From: Methylotenera sp. L2L1
Lineage (GTDB): Bacteria; Pseudomonadota; Gammaproteobacteria; Burkholderiales; Methylophilaceae
Length of the DNA: 64,000 nucleotides
Direction: 5' to 3'
Assembly: GCF_000744605.1 (NCBI RefSeq)
Contig: NZ_JQMG01000001.1
Span: forward strand, 372,001-436,000
The translations under genes and the position numbers were made by a program. The notes beneath the pieces are model-generated. The model was not told the origin of the DNA and did not search any database. It saw only the letters and a program-made list of their open reading frames with translations. Positions within the stretch are counted from its first letter, which is position 1. Each line of letters begins with the position of its first letter. This document shows, one piece after another, positions 7,669 through 16,248 of this stretch.

Positions 7669-7923
7669 ATGAAAAAACTATTAGTAACAATCCAATTAGA
7701 GCTAGACATTCCCGACACATGGGATTTGGTAGAGCATCCCGACCAAGTACAAGCAATTAAGATGGATAATGGACAGTATATGCACATGAGTTTCTTGCCT
7801 ATGATGACTACAGACTTTAAAGCAGGTGCTGAGTGGTCTAGCGAGTGTCCCGATGAGTTCACCGAGGAGGTTTTGGATATGGTTGCAGATGAAGAGGTTT
7901 TAATGAAATTGGAGCTTAATTAA
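7669..7923 (+). CDS. Small acidic protein of unknown function
   Basis: An 84-residue, acidic, Met-rich protein with no signal peptide or membrane segment. ATG 7669 is preceded by ACAGGA at a suitable distance. Features seen are an N-terminal beta-strand-like MKKLLVTIQLEL, a central MDNGQYMHMSFLPMM and an acidic C-terminus. It lies between the two copies of the tRNA-Arg 3' end and may be a leftover cargo gene of a mobile element. No family is recognised. Confidence 0.55.
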   Translation: MKKLLVTIQLELDIPDTWDLVEHPDQVQAIKMDNGQYMHMSFLPMMTTDFKAGAEWSSECPDEFTEEVLDMVADEEVLMKLELN

Positions 7924-7981
7924 CCACTCAATCCAGTCACCCAGTTCTGAAACTGGTCTAGTCTGTTGCTTATGACCACGC

Positions 7982-8152
7982 ATGATGAGTTTGTATAAAA
8001 CTGACTCTGTTAACTTCAGAAAAGAGTTTTTTAAAGTATCTCTTGATTAAATTCAAGAGGCAGTTAAAGGGCTTACAGGAAGTGACGTTGATTTCAACTT
8101 TACAGTTAAAGCAAATGACTACTTTGAAAGTAGAAGATTACTATCTTCATAG
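7982..8152 (+). pseudogene. Broken gene fragment with an in-frame stop
   Basis: Reading from ATG 7982 gives 22 sense codons (ending SVNFRKEFFKVSLD), TAA at 8048-8050, then 33 more in the same frame (IQEAVKGLTGSDVDFNFTVK... to TAG 8150-8152). Both halves have protein-like composition and read on naturally across the stop. The FRKEFFKV..IQEAV pattern is reminiscent of the C-terminal end of T5orf172/GIY-YIG-type proteins of phages and plasmids; this is only an impression. It lies inside the presumed tRNA-Arg element. Confidence 0.35.
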
Positions 8153-8245
8153 TCTGGCATTTACTAAGTCAAATATGTTACACGCAAAATTACTTCAAGA
8201 TATTAAGTTGTTGATTTGTATGACGCTGATACAGCCGCCAAACAC

Positions 8246-8262
8246 TCGCGCCGGGCGCGCCA
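8246..8262 (+). repeat. Direct repeat copy 2 (attR-like remnant of tRNA-Arg end)
   Basis: CGCCGGGCGCGCCA at 8249-8262 repeats the final 14 bases of tRNA-Arg including CCA, outside any tRNA structure. Together with copy 1 it brackets about 950 bp containing only small or broken ORFs and no integrase. Confidence 0.55.
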
Positions 8263-8538
8263 AGCAACAAATGCCTACAGTTTAACGACTGTCAGGGAAA
8301 GCATCACTTTTTTCTGTTCCTGACCAGATGGGCTTGATGCTCACACCCATTTGTAAATGCTGTGTGTCCGACTGGCATAATCTTTTAGCCGTATCTGCAC
8401 TATATAGCCACGCTCAACCACTTATTTTACTGTTTCAGATCTAAATTCCTCAGTAGGTCGCTCCCTTGCCACCACCACCGTTATAGCTTAATAAACTATA
8501 ACGGTGTCTATCAAAGTGTGGATAGTCCAGTTTTCCGA
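8263..8538. other. Non-coding stretch with a stem-loop
   Basis: No coding potential is recognised. The only structure is an 11-bp perfect inverted repeat CACCGTTATAG (8476-8486) / CTATAACGGTG (8496-8506) with a 9-nt loop, 33 bp beyond the TonB-receptor stop. It lacks a T-run but is placed to end or stabilise that minus-strand transcript. Confidence 0.4.
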
Positions 8539-10671
8539 TTAAAGACTGAGTCGAAGCCCTAATCTCACACTACGTGGCTCTAAGGGATGTATCAAACGTC
8601 CTTCGATACCTTCCCCACCACCGCAACCTGCGCCTTCGGCATTGGTGCAACTTGCGCCAAAATACTCGATATCATTAGCTGTGCTGTTAAAAATATTCAA
8701 CACATCTAAACTTAACTGAATATGTTTATCGTAGCGATAGCCTAGCTTTAAGTTAGTCGCCCAAAACGCTTTAGATTTAAGCGCGCCAGTTTCTTCTAAC
8801 GGATATGCACCAATGTAACGGGTGCGCACACCGCCAAACCACTGGCCGCCTGTATCGTGTGTAACAGCTAACGATGCAGTCACAGGGATAGCATTAGGGA
8901 TTTTATCGCCACCATTACTAGGCACATTAAAGCGTGCATGTGAAATAGCGACATCGGCATCTAATATCAAACCATCATGGCTGTAGTAGTTAGACCACTC
9001 GATACCACGACGTTTAGAGCCGCCTTTAGGTTCAGTAACGCCTTCATCACCGATATATACCAGTTCTGAATCTAACGCTATTTGCCAAAAAGTTAAGCTG
9101 CTATGCCAATTTGGTAACAGTTGAGTACGAACACCAAGCTCACTGCCTACGGCTTTAGCAATCAACGGGATGCGCTCTAGTGATGAACCGTCTACTGCAT
9201 TGGTAGTAGCCGTACTGCCTCGTCCGTCGTTACTATGGAAACCGTGCCCCCAGTTTGCGTAAAACTCGGTTTTATCAAACGGGCCAAACACGACGCCAAG
9301 TTTAGGGCTCACTTGATGGTCACGTCCTGTGCCTCCATTATTGATATTAAACTCGCCACCCTTGTTCTTAATTTCAGATTTGATACCATCCCAGCGCAAG
9401 CCAACATTGGTGCGTAGCCAATCATTCCATTGCGTATTTAGATTAGAAAAAATACCTATGCCAGTTTGATCGACTTCATCCTTACGCGTTGTGGTGTCTC
9501 GCACACGATTGGTCGTTTGATATAAGCCTAACTCTGACATGCGGTCATGTCTTAACTGTACGCCTACATCTAAGGTTGAGTTTTTACCCACTAAATTAAT
9601 ATCTTGCTCACGCGCTACCTGCCCACCCCATGTTAAACGTTTATCCGCTTGCTCATGCTGACCATCTAGCAAACCAGAAGGTGTAGAAAATAAATTCAGC
9701 TGGTAATCGATCAAATAGGCATTCGCTTTCCAGCGTCCTTTTTCATCAGATTTAGCCACTTCGCCATTTAGGCTGTAGCGATGCGTTTTACCACCATCAG
9801 TCGGTGCAAAAGTACCGTATTTACTGATTTCTCCATTTTCAATGGCACGGACCGGCACTTGCTCAGTGGCTGTCCAGTTGTTTTCGTAAGCCATGGCGGT
9901 TAATGAATAACCCTCATAGGCATTACCTGAAGAAACCCTGAACACACCATTACGCTTCACTAGGTTTTCAGATTGATCCCACGGGCCATCATTACCAACT
10001 AACTCAAGCGCGGCTAACACATTCACATCGCCAAACTTATGGCTTCCTGCACCTAAGAATCGCTTGTAGCCATACTCACCAAGTGTAAAGTCCAAAAACG
10101 GCGTGTCCAAAGATTTTACGTAATCAATACGCGCAGAACCCGCCACGGCAAAGTCTCCATCCTCTGCAGCGTAAACACCTTTACGGTAGCGCAAGTTTCC
10201 TATCAGTTCAGGGATGAGAAAATTTAAATCCATATAGCCTTGACCGTGTGCATGCGTTACCTGATTCACTGGCATGCCATTCACATAAGTCGAAAAGTCG
10301 CTGCCATGGTCTAGGTTATAACCGCGGAGAAAATACTGATTCGCCTTACCGCCGCCAGAGTGCTGCGTCACAATCATGCCAGGCACTGCTTCCATCACCT
10401 CAGCTGGGCGTAACAAGGGACGTGCTTTTAGTTGCTGCGCTGTGACCGTGCCTTCACTGGCACTATCTGCGATACCGATTAATACTTGGCTCTGTGGTCT
10501 TACCACAATGCTTTCTAAGGTTAGTTCATCAGTAGCTGGCAAGCCTGCTGCTTGCGCCACGGACACTGTCAAATTACTTAACACCATAAAGTGTAGTAGG
10601 TAGAAGAACCTAGGTGGTTGCTTAGCGACCCTAGATGCTTTTACGACACTTATTTTTTCTTTAAATCTCAT
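8539..10671 (-). CDS. TonB-dependent outer-membrane receptor
   Basis: A 710-residue gated outer-membrane importer energised by TonB. It has an N-terminal signal peptide (about the first 41 residues, ending VAQAA), a TonB-box-like stretch near TLESIVVRP, a plug domain (~55-160) with PAEVMEAVPGMIVTQHSGGGKANQYFLRGYNLDHG, and a beta-barrel ending in SVRLGLRLSL. The substrate cannot be read directly. An RcnR/CsoR-type operator lies 48 bp upstream and an RcnR-like repressor gene plus a divalent-metal RND pump follow upstream, so uptake of a metal chelate (nickel or cobalt are candidates) is a reasonable inference. Cobalamin is less likely because no riboswitch fits in the short leader. Confidence 0.9.
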   Translation of the reverse strand: MRFKEKISVVKASRVAKQPPRFFYLLHFMVLSNLTVSVAQAAGLPATDELTLESIVVRPQSQVLIGIADSASEGTVTAQQLKARPLLRPAEVMEAVPGMIVTQHSGGGKANQYFLRGYNLDHGSDFSTYVNGMPVNQVTHAHGQGYMDLNFLIPELIGNLRYRKGVYAAEDGDFAVAGSARIDYVKSLDTPFLDFTLGEYGYKRFLGAGSHKFGDVNVLAALELVGNDGPWDQSENLVKRNGVFRVSSGNAYEGYSLTAMAYENNWTATEQVPVRAIENGEISKYGTFAPTDGGKTHRYSLNGEVAKSDEKGRWKANAYLIDYQLNLFSTPSGLLDGQHEQADKRLTWGGQVAREQDINLVGKNSTLDVGVQLRHDRMSELGLYQTTNRVRDTTTRKDEVDQTGIGIFSNLNTQWNDWLRTNVGLRWDGIKSEIKNKGGEFNINNGGTGRDHQVSPKLGVVFGPFDKTEFYANWGHGFHSNDGRGSTATTNAVDGSSLERIPLIAKAVGSELGVRTQLLPNWHSSLTFWQIALDSELVYIGDEGVTEPKGGSKRRGIEWSNYYSHDGLILDADVAISHARFNVPSNGGDKIPNAIPVTASLAVTHDTGGQWFGGVRTRYIGAYPLEETGALKSKAFWATNLKLGYRYDKHIQLSLDVLNIFNSTANDIEYFGASCTNAEGAGCGGGEGIEGRLIHPLEPRSVRLGLRLSL

Positions 10672-10718
10672 ACTTCACTCTCATATTTCGTTACGCTCAC
10701 ATACACCCCAATAAAGCC

Positions 10719-10735
10719 ATAGGGGGTATACCTAT
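10719..10735. promoter_or_regulatory. G-tract operator of RcnR/CsoR type before the TonB receptor
   Basis: ATAGGGGGTATACCTAT has inverted ends (ATAGG/CCTAT) flanking a G-run, resembling sites bound by the RcnR/FrmR/CsoR (DUF156) repressors. It lies 48-64 bp upstream of the receptor ATG, where it would overlap the promoter. The nearby RcnR-like gene at 10920-11195 is the likely binder. Confidence 0.5.
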
Positions 10736-10919
10736 AAAAGAGTTTACAGCATATTTCGTGTCAACAAAAAAGCATATATATTTCGAATGGTTAAAATGGA
10801 GTAAATTTTAGCTTGATGCTAAGCATGCAACAATTTGCTTCCAGACTGCGGCGAATGAAGCACATCTGGAAGCGCAGATTACGCAGAAAAGTGATTAAAG
10901 GTGAATGTCCAGAGAAGGA

Positions 10920-11195
10920 TTACTTAAGGTAAGTTTTTAAAACATTAATCACTTCTTCTAAATCTTGTTGGCGCTCTTCACCAGGATGGCTGTTATCGCC
11001 TAAGTGTTCACGAATGTGACCTTCGAGCGCTTCAGACATTAAACCATCGATAGCGCCTCGCACCGAAGCAATCTGGTGCAGGAATACTGAACAAGCAACT
11101 CCATTTTTAAGTGCGTTATCAAGCGCCTCAATTTGCCCTTTGATACGGTTTAAGCGAGCGAATAATTTCGGGGAGTTTTGATTCACGTGAGACAT
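10920..11195 (-). CDS. RcnR-like metal-sensing repressor (CsoR/RcnR/FrmR family)
   Basis: A 91-residue all-helical DUF156 repressor that releases DNA when it binds its ligand. The ligand set His3, Cys35, His60 and His64, known for nickel/cobalt-sensing RcnR, is fully present (MSH at the N-terminus, GVACS, EGHIREH). The formaldehyde sensor FrmR has Glu rather than His at 64, so a metal sensor is favoured. It sits between the TonB receptor and the RND efflux operon, all on the minus strand. A 31-bp inverted repeat lies 36 bp upstream of its start (autoregulation?) and a G-tract site lies before the receptor. Confidence 0.88.
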   Translation of the reverse strand: MSHVNQNSPKLFARLNRIKGQIEALDNALKNGVACSVFLHQIASVRGAIDGLMSEALEGHIREHLGDNSHPGEERQQDLEEVINVLKTYLK

Positions 11196-11231
11196 AACAT
11201 ACCTTTTTAATGAGAGGCCTTCAAATTGACG

Positions 11232-11262
11232 TATAGGCTAATCCAGTGTGGATTAGCCTATA
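11232..11262. promoter_or_regulatory. 31-bp perfect inverted repeat upstream of the repressor gene
   Basis: TATAGGCTAATCCA (11232-11245) and TGGATTAGCCTATA (11249-11262) are perfectly complementary around a GTG loop. On the minus strand a TATAAT overlaps or abuts the outer edge (ATTATA at 11262-11267), so the repeat would cover the transcription start of the repressor. No T-run is present on either side, arguing against an intrinsic terminator. It does not contain the G-tract of RcnR sites, so the binder is unclear. Confidence 0.45.
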
Positions 11263-11341
11263 TTATAGAGCCAATATTCAGCAGCATATAATGCTGATTG
11301 GGATTAATTCGCCTGATAATCTGATAGGACAACCGTAAGAT

Positions 11342-11455
11342 TTAGTGCTTGGCTTCAGTATCTTTTTTGTCTTGTGCCAGTGCAGTTTTAAAGGCGTAGC
11401 CTAAAATTGAATCACCATCAGATTTAAGCAAGTAACCACTATTCGCAACGAGAGA
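11342..11455 (-). other. Open, protein-like tail in frame behind the czcA stop
   Basis: Directly after the TGA of the RND gene (11456-11458) the same frame stays open for 37 codons (SLVANSGYLLKSDGDSI... to ...EAKH) and ends at TAA 11342-11344. The composition is protein-like. It may be the remnant of a longer C-terminus or of a small downstream gene that lost its start. No family is recognised, and the pump's own length is already normal without it. Confidence 0.3.
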
Positions 11456-14400
11456 TCAATTGCGTAAAACCTTCGTACTATTGCGCTTATGCCCATGAAT
11501 TATTTGGTAGAGCACAGGCAGCACGAGCAGCGTTAATATTGTCGATGACCAGATGCCTCCAATAACAACCGTTGCTAAAGGCCGTTGCACCTCTGCACCG
11601 GTTCCCGTTGCAATGGCCATAGGCACAAACCCAAAAGAAGCAACCAATGCAGTAATTAAAATTGGTCTCAAACGACTGATGCTTCCTTCTTGAATGGCGC
11701 TATCAATTGGCCTCCCAGCCGCAATTAAATGACGAATAAAACTAATCATCACTAACCCGTTTAGAACCGCCACACCAGATAGCGCAATAAACCCGACACC
11801 CGCTGATATCGAAAGTGGAATATCCCTAATCCATAGCATAAGCACACCGCCAGTCAGTGCAAATGGGATGCCAGTAAATACGATTAGGCCATCTTTAAAG
11901 TTATTAAACATAGCATAGAGTAAGATAAAAACGAGCAACAAAGCTAAGGGAACTACAATTTGCAAACGTTTGCTTGCAGACTGCAACTGCTCAAAAGTAC
12001 CACCCCAATTCACCCAATATCCAGGCGGAATTTTTACTTCCTGCTGAATGCGTTGCTGTGCTTCAGTGACAAATGAGCCGATATCCCGATCACGCACATT
12101 TGCAGTGACAACTACGCTGCGCTTACCGTTTTCCCGACTAAACTGATTTGCCCCTGTTGCAATATCAATGGCTGCCACTTCTCCCAACTGAAGATAGACA
12201 GCTGGCTCTTGATTACCTATCTTAATTGGAAGACGCTTTAAATTATCCAAATCAGCTTTTACGTTGTCTTGTAACCTGACAACAATATCAAAGCGTCTAT
12301 CACCTTGAAATAGCGTCCCAACCTCTTGACCATTCATCGCGATGGAAACGGCTTCCTGAACATCAGCAACGTTGACACCAAGCCGCGCTATCTTCTGGCG
12401 GTCGATATTCACGGTGAGTATTGGCAGGCCCGTTGTTTGCTCAACTTTCACATCCTCTCCGCCTTGAACACTAGCAAGTACTTTTGAAATATCCTCTGCA
12501 GAGGCATTCATGATGTCCATATCATCACCAAACACTTTCACAGCAACATCACTTCGCACCCCAGAAATTAACTCGTTGAAGCGCATCTGTATGGGCTGTG
12601 TGAACTCGTAATTGTTACCAGGCACATCACCCACTGCTTTTTGCATCTGTGCGATCAGTTCGTTTTTGCTTAAATTTGGATCAGGCCAAGCTGACTTAGG
12701 CTTCAGCATAATGAAATTATCAGCAACACTCGGCGGCATTGGGTCAGTGGCAATTTCAGCGGTACCTAACTTGGCAAAAACTCTATCCACTTGTGGAAAC
12801 AGCCTAATCGTATGTTCCAGCTCTTTTTGCATCTCCACCGCCTGCGTGAGGCTCGTGCCAGGAATACGTAATGCATGAAGTGCGATATCACCCTCATTAA
12901 GACTTGGGATAAATTCAGTCCCCATTCGGCTGACCAACAGACTACTTAGCACAACCGATACGGCAGCAATCGTCAGCACCAAGGCTTTATTAAGCATAGC
13001 CCAGTTAAACACCAAGCCGTAATATCGCTTTATCCAGTGGATAGCGACATGTTCATCTTCTTTAACATGAGTACTAATAAACAGCGCAACCGCAGCAGGA
13101 ATAAACGTCACCGATAGCAACATAGCCCCTGCTAATGCAATAACAACCGTAAAGGCCATCGGATGAAACATTTTCCCCTCAACCCCTGAGAGCGCGAAAA
13201 TCGGCAAGTACACCGCCATGATAATCAGTTGACCATACAGCAGCGGTTTTCTTGTTTCCTTAGCAGCTTCGAACACTTCGTTAAAACGCTCAGTACGAGT
13301 CAGCGGTCTATTAAAAGCCATTTGGGCATGTGCAAGTCTACGCATGCAGTTTTCAACAATCACGACAGCACCATCGATAATAATGCCAAAATCCAGTGCG
13401 CCCAAACTCATTAAGTTGGCACTAATTTTTGCCGTTGCCATCCCTGTAAAAGTAAACAGCATTGCCAACGGTATCACCAGCATCGTAATAAGCGCTGCAC
13501 GTATATTGCCCAAAAATATGAACAAGATAGCGATGACTAATATCGCGCCTTCCATTAAGTTGGTTTTTACCGTATTAATCGCGTTATCTATCAAAATAGT
13601 ACGGTCATAAACTGTCCTTGCCACAATGCCAGCCGGTAACGTTTTGTTGATTTCCGTGAGCTGTTTTTCTACCGCGGCCGCCACGGTACGACTGTTCTCA
13701 CCTGTCAGCATAAATACCGTGCCTAAGACCACCTCCTGGCCATTCTCTGTCGCTGCGCCAGTGCGAGACTCATGACCAATCAACACTTCGGCAACATCTT
13801 TGATTCGAACTGGCACGCCCAACTTATTCTCAATCACAATATTGCCAATATCATCAATATTGCTCACTTGCCCAGGCACTCGAATCAAATATTGCTCACC
13901 AGACTTCTCGATATATCCTGCGCCAATGTTAGCGTTGTTACTTTCCAAAGCCGCGACTAGATCATTTAAAGATAAGCCTCTCACCATTAATCTATCTAGA
14001 TAAGGCGCCACTTGATACTGCTTAACGTAACCACCTACCGTGTTTATTTCATTCACACCAGGTACATTACGTAGCTGAGGTTTGATAATCCAATCCTGAA
14101 TCTCACGTAAATCGAACGGTGTGTATGGCGTTCCATCAGGTTTTAATGCACCGTCTTTTGACTCAACAGTCCATGTAAATATTTCACCCAAACCCGTAGA
14201 AGTTGGCCCCATCATAGGGGCTACCCCTATAGGCAATTTATCTTTAGCTTGCTGGATACGTTCGTTCACCAATTGGCGTGCGAAATAAATATCCGTGCCT
14301 TCCTTAAACACAATCGTCACTTGTGAAAGACCATAACGCGATATCGACCTAGTTTGCTCTAGCCTTGGCAGGCCAGCCATTGCAGTTTCAATCGGATAAG

Positions 14401-14599
14401 TAATGCGCTGTTCAGTTTCTAGTGGTGCATATCCTGGCACAGACGTATTAATCTGAACTTGGATATTGGTGATGTCAGGCACCGCATCAATCGGTAATTT
14501 TTGATAACTAAATATCCCCAGTACGGCAATCCCCAGCGCAATGAGCATCACCAGCCATCGCTGGTCGATAGAGAATCTAATAAGTTTCTCAAACATCAC
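11456..14599 (-). CDS. czcA: CzcA-type heavy-metal RND efflux pump
   Basis: A 1047-residue inner-membrane proton/metal antiporter with 12 membrane helices and two large periplasmic loops, exporting divalent cations through a three-part envelope-spanning complex. Helix 4 has DFGIIIDGAVVIVEN with Asp403, Asp409 and Glu416, matching the proton-relay residues Asp402/Asp408/Glu415 known in CzcA, which separates it from copper/silver pumps. Length is normal (1040-1070). It is the last gene of the operon czcI-like-czcC-czcB-czcA on the minus strand; czcB ends 35 bp before its start. The RcnR-like repressor downstream suggests nickel or cobalt as a substrate; zinc and cadmium remain possible. Confidence 0.93.
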   Translation of the reverse strand: MMFEKLIRFSIDQRWLVMLIALGIAVLGIFSYQKLPIDAVPDITNIQVQINTSVPGYAPLETEQRITYPIETAMAGLPRLEQTRSISRYGLSQVTIVFKEGTDIYFARQLVNERIQQAKDKLPIGVAPMMGPTSTGLGEIFTWTVESKDGALKPDGTPYTPFDLREIQDWIIKPQLRNVPGVNEINTVGGYVKQYQVAPYLDRLMVRGLSLNDLVAALESNNANIGAGYIEKSGEQYLIRVPGQVSNIDDIGNIVIENKLGVPVRIKDVAEVLIGHESRTGAATENGQEVVLGTVFMLTGENSRTVAAAVEKQLTEINKTLPAGIVARTVYDRTILIDNAINTVKTNLMEGAILVIAILFIFLGNIRAALITMLVIPLAMLFTFTGMATAKISANLMSLGALDFGIIIDGAVVIVENCMRRLAHAQMAFNRPLTRTERFNEVFEAAKETRKPLLYGQLIIMAVYLPIFALSGVEGKMFHPMAFTVVIALAGAMLLSVTFIPAAVALFISTHVKEDEHVAIHWIKRYYGLVFNWAMLNKALVLTIAAVSVVLSSLLVSRMGTEFIPSLNEGDIALHALRIPGTSLTQAVEMQKELEHTIRLFPQVDRVFAKLGTAEIATDPMPPSVADNFIMLKPKSAWPDPNLSKNELIAQMQKAVGDVPGNNYEFTQPIQMRFNELISGVRSDVAVKVFGDDMDIMNASAEDISKVLASVQGGEDVKVEQTTGLPILTVNIDRQKIARLGVNVADVQEAVSIAMNGQEVGTLFQGDRRFDIVVRLQDNVKADLDNLKRLPIKIGNQEPAVYLQLGEVAAIDIATGANQFSRENGKRSVVVTANVRDRDIGSFVTEAQQRIQQEVKIPPGYWVNWGGTFEQLQSASKRLQIVVPLALLLVFILLYAMFNNFKDGLIVFTGIPFALTGGVLMLWIRDIPLSISAGVGFIALSGVAVLNGLVMISFIRHLIAAGRPIDSAIQEGSISRLRPILITALVASFGFVPMAIATGTGAEVQRPLATVVIGGIWSSTILTLLVLPVLYQIIHGHKRNSTKVLRN

Positions 14600-14634
14600 G
14601 AGCCCCCTTAGCCATACAATTGAATCGAAGCAGC

Positions 14635-16239
14635 TTAATGGTCATGGGTTGCTCCTGCCTTACCAATATCCGCTTTGATTAAAAAGCTATTACCAGCCGC
14701 ATATTTATCACCTGCGTTAAACCCTTGCAGCACCTCGGCGTGACTTTCATCACGACGGCCCAATAGGATAGGTCGCGCCTCAAAGAACTCACCGTAACGA
14801 CCAAACACCACGGTCCAATCTCGCAATGTCTGAATGCCCTCAATAGAAACAGCCAACGGCACCTCAACCTCATCCGAGATTAAATCAATATTGACAGGCA
14901 AGCCTGGCAACCATGTACGGCTACTATTGTTTAAAACAACGCGCGCCATGGCAGTACGAGATTCAGCCCCCACAAACGCACCCATATAAGCAATAGTGCC
15001 GAGTGCTTTTGCATCAAACGCAGTTGCTTTAATCGTGACTTGTTGACCAACCTTCACAGTATTGATGTCTTTTGCATAGATATTCATCTCCACCCACACT
15101 GAAGATAAATCTGCGACTTCAAATATATTTTCGAACTCACTAACTACCTTACCTTGGCTAATGTTCTTACTCGTCACGACGCCATCAATGGGTGACCTGA
15201 TTTCATATTTGGCTAAGCCTTTACTTGAAACCCCAGCCCCTAATGACCCAAGTTTCTGCTTGATACGGGCAGTGTTGATTTCAGCAGATTGCAAATCATT
15301 CTGTGCTTGTAAATAATCTTGCTCAGCGGATATTTTCTCCTCCCACAGCTGTTTTTCTCTTTTGTAGGTTGAGCGTGCCAATTCAACTCTTTTTTGTGCC
15401 GCCAGCAACTCACTTCTGATGTCTGCGATAGACTGACTGGAAATTGACGCAAGCACTTGTCCCTTATGCACTTTATCGCCTGCATTAGCAGCTACGGATT
15501 CAACAACGCCACCTACACGTGGCACAATATAAACACGTTTATCCGCATTTAATTTAACTTCACCTTGTAAATGTAAGGTGGTTTTAATCTTAGCTGGCCC
15601 TGCGGTAAGCACTTCTATGCTATTTAGTTTGAGCTGCTTATCCGTGATCTTTACACGTGCCTCAACTTGATCATAATTAAACTGATAAGTCTTATTCTTG
15701 TGTTTGGCAGTAATGTTCACCTCAAAAGAATGCGGCTCAACCACCACTGCATTACCCCTCAAATAATCATTCTCTTTGCTAAAGTTAAAGGTTTGGGGCT
15801 CACTGCCCAAGCGTTCTAATTGAATATGAATGCTTGATGCATCAGGGTCTAACGGACGGCCATCTTGGTAGGTATAAACTCTAAATTCTGGCGCTACATT
15901 TTGCTCAAATATGGTGACTTCAACGCCGTACCCATCCTGAGTAAATAACTTGCCACCATGCGGCCCCTTCACTAACTCTTTAGCTTGTGATGAATGCTGC
16001 TGCTCATGTGCATCCGTGACTAAAGGAAGATGATCTTTTTCATGATTATGACCTGCCTCTCCATGCTTAGGCCTTTCATCTGCTGCTGTCTCCATCGACG
16101 TTTCAGTATGCCCGGCATGATCTGCATGCTCACTTGCAAGATCGCTTGGCTTTTCGGTTTTAAGAATTAACACACCTAGTATTACCGCGATGCCAATCAC
16201 CACCATGATCGCAATGCGTTGTTTATTTTTTATTTGCAT
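14635..16239 (-). CDS. czcB: CzcB-type periplasmic adaptor with His-rich N-terminus
   Basis: Membrane-fusion protein joining the RND pump to the outer-membrane channel. The 534 residues comprise an N-terminal membrane anchor (~9-27), a His/Asp/Glu-rich segment (~35-80, with HADHAGH, HGEAGHNHEKDH and HEQQHSS) likely to bind metal, a beta domain (~95-200), the lipoyl/coiled-coil hairpin region (~230-330, VAANAGDKVHKGQVLASISSQ then Lys/Glu-rich helices), a beta-barrel domain and a C-terminal domain ending GATHDH. It is longer than plain adaptors because of the extra N-terminal metal-binding and beta regions, as in CzcB. It is placed 9 bp after czcC. Confidence 0.92.
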   Translation of the reverse strand: MQIKNKQRIAIMVVIGIAVILGVLILKTEKPSDLASEHADHAGHTETSMETAADERPKHGEAGHNHEKDHLPLVTDAHEQQHSSQAKELVKGPHGGKLFTQDGYGVEVTIFEQNVAPEFRVYTYQDGRPLDPDASSIHIQLERLGSEPQTFNFSKENDYLRGNAVVVEPHSFEVNITAKHKNKTYQFNYDQVEARVKITDKQLKLNSIEVLTAGPAKIKTTLHLQGEVKLNADKRVYIVPRVGGVVESVAANAGDKVHKGQVLASISSQSIADIRSELLAAQKRVELARSTYKREKQLWEEKISAEQDYLQAQNDLQSAEINTARIKQKLGSLGAGVSSKGLAKYEIRSPIDGVVTSKNISQGKVVSEFENIFEVADLSSVWVEMNIYAKDINTVKVGQQVTIKATAFDAKALGTIAYMGAFVGAESRTAMARVVLNNSSRTWLPGLPVNIDLISDEVEVPLAVSIEGIQTLRDWTVVFGRYGEFFEARPILLGRRDESHAEVLQGFNAGDKYAAGNSFLIKADIGKAGATHDH

Positions 16240-16248
16240 AACTCGCTC

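Noticed and set aside
8043-8285. An 80-residue open frame from a TTG
   Set aside because: No ribosome-binding site or protein-like pattern; it crosses the tRNA-end repeat, and a different frame over the same bases (7982-8152) looks like the real, broken gene.
8539-10671. TonB receptor as a cobalamin (BtuB-like) importer under a riboswitch
   Set aside because: The receptor leader is too short and lacks a cobalamin-riboswitch core; the G-tract operator gives a better explanation.
14214-14230. ATAGGGG-CTA-CCCCTAT palindrome resembling the RcnR-type operator
   Set aside because: It lies inside the czcA coding sequence (region of PIGVAPMMGP), far from a promoter, and is explained by codons of a conserved protein stretch.
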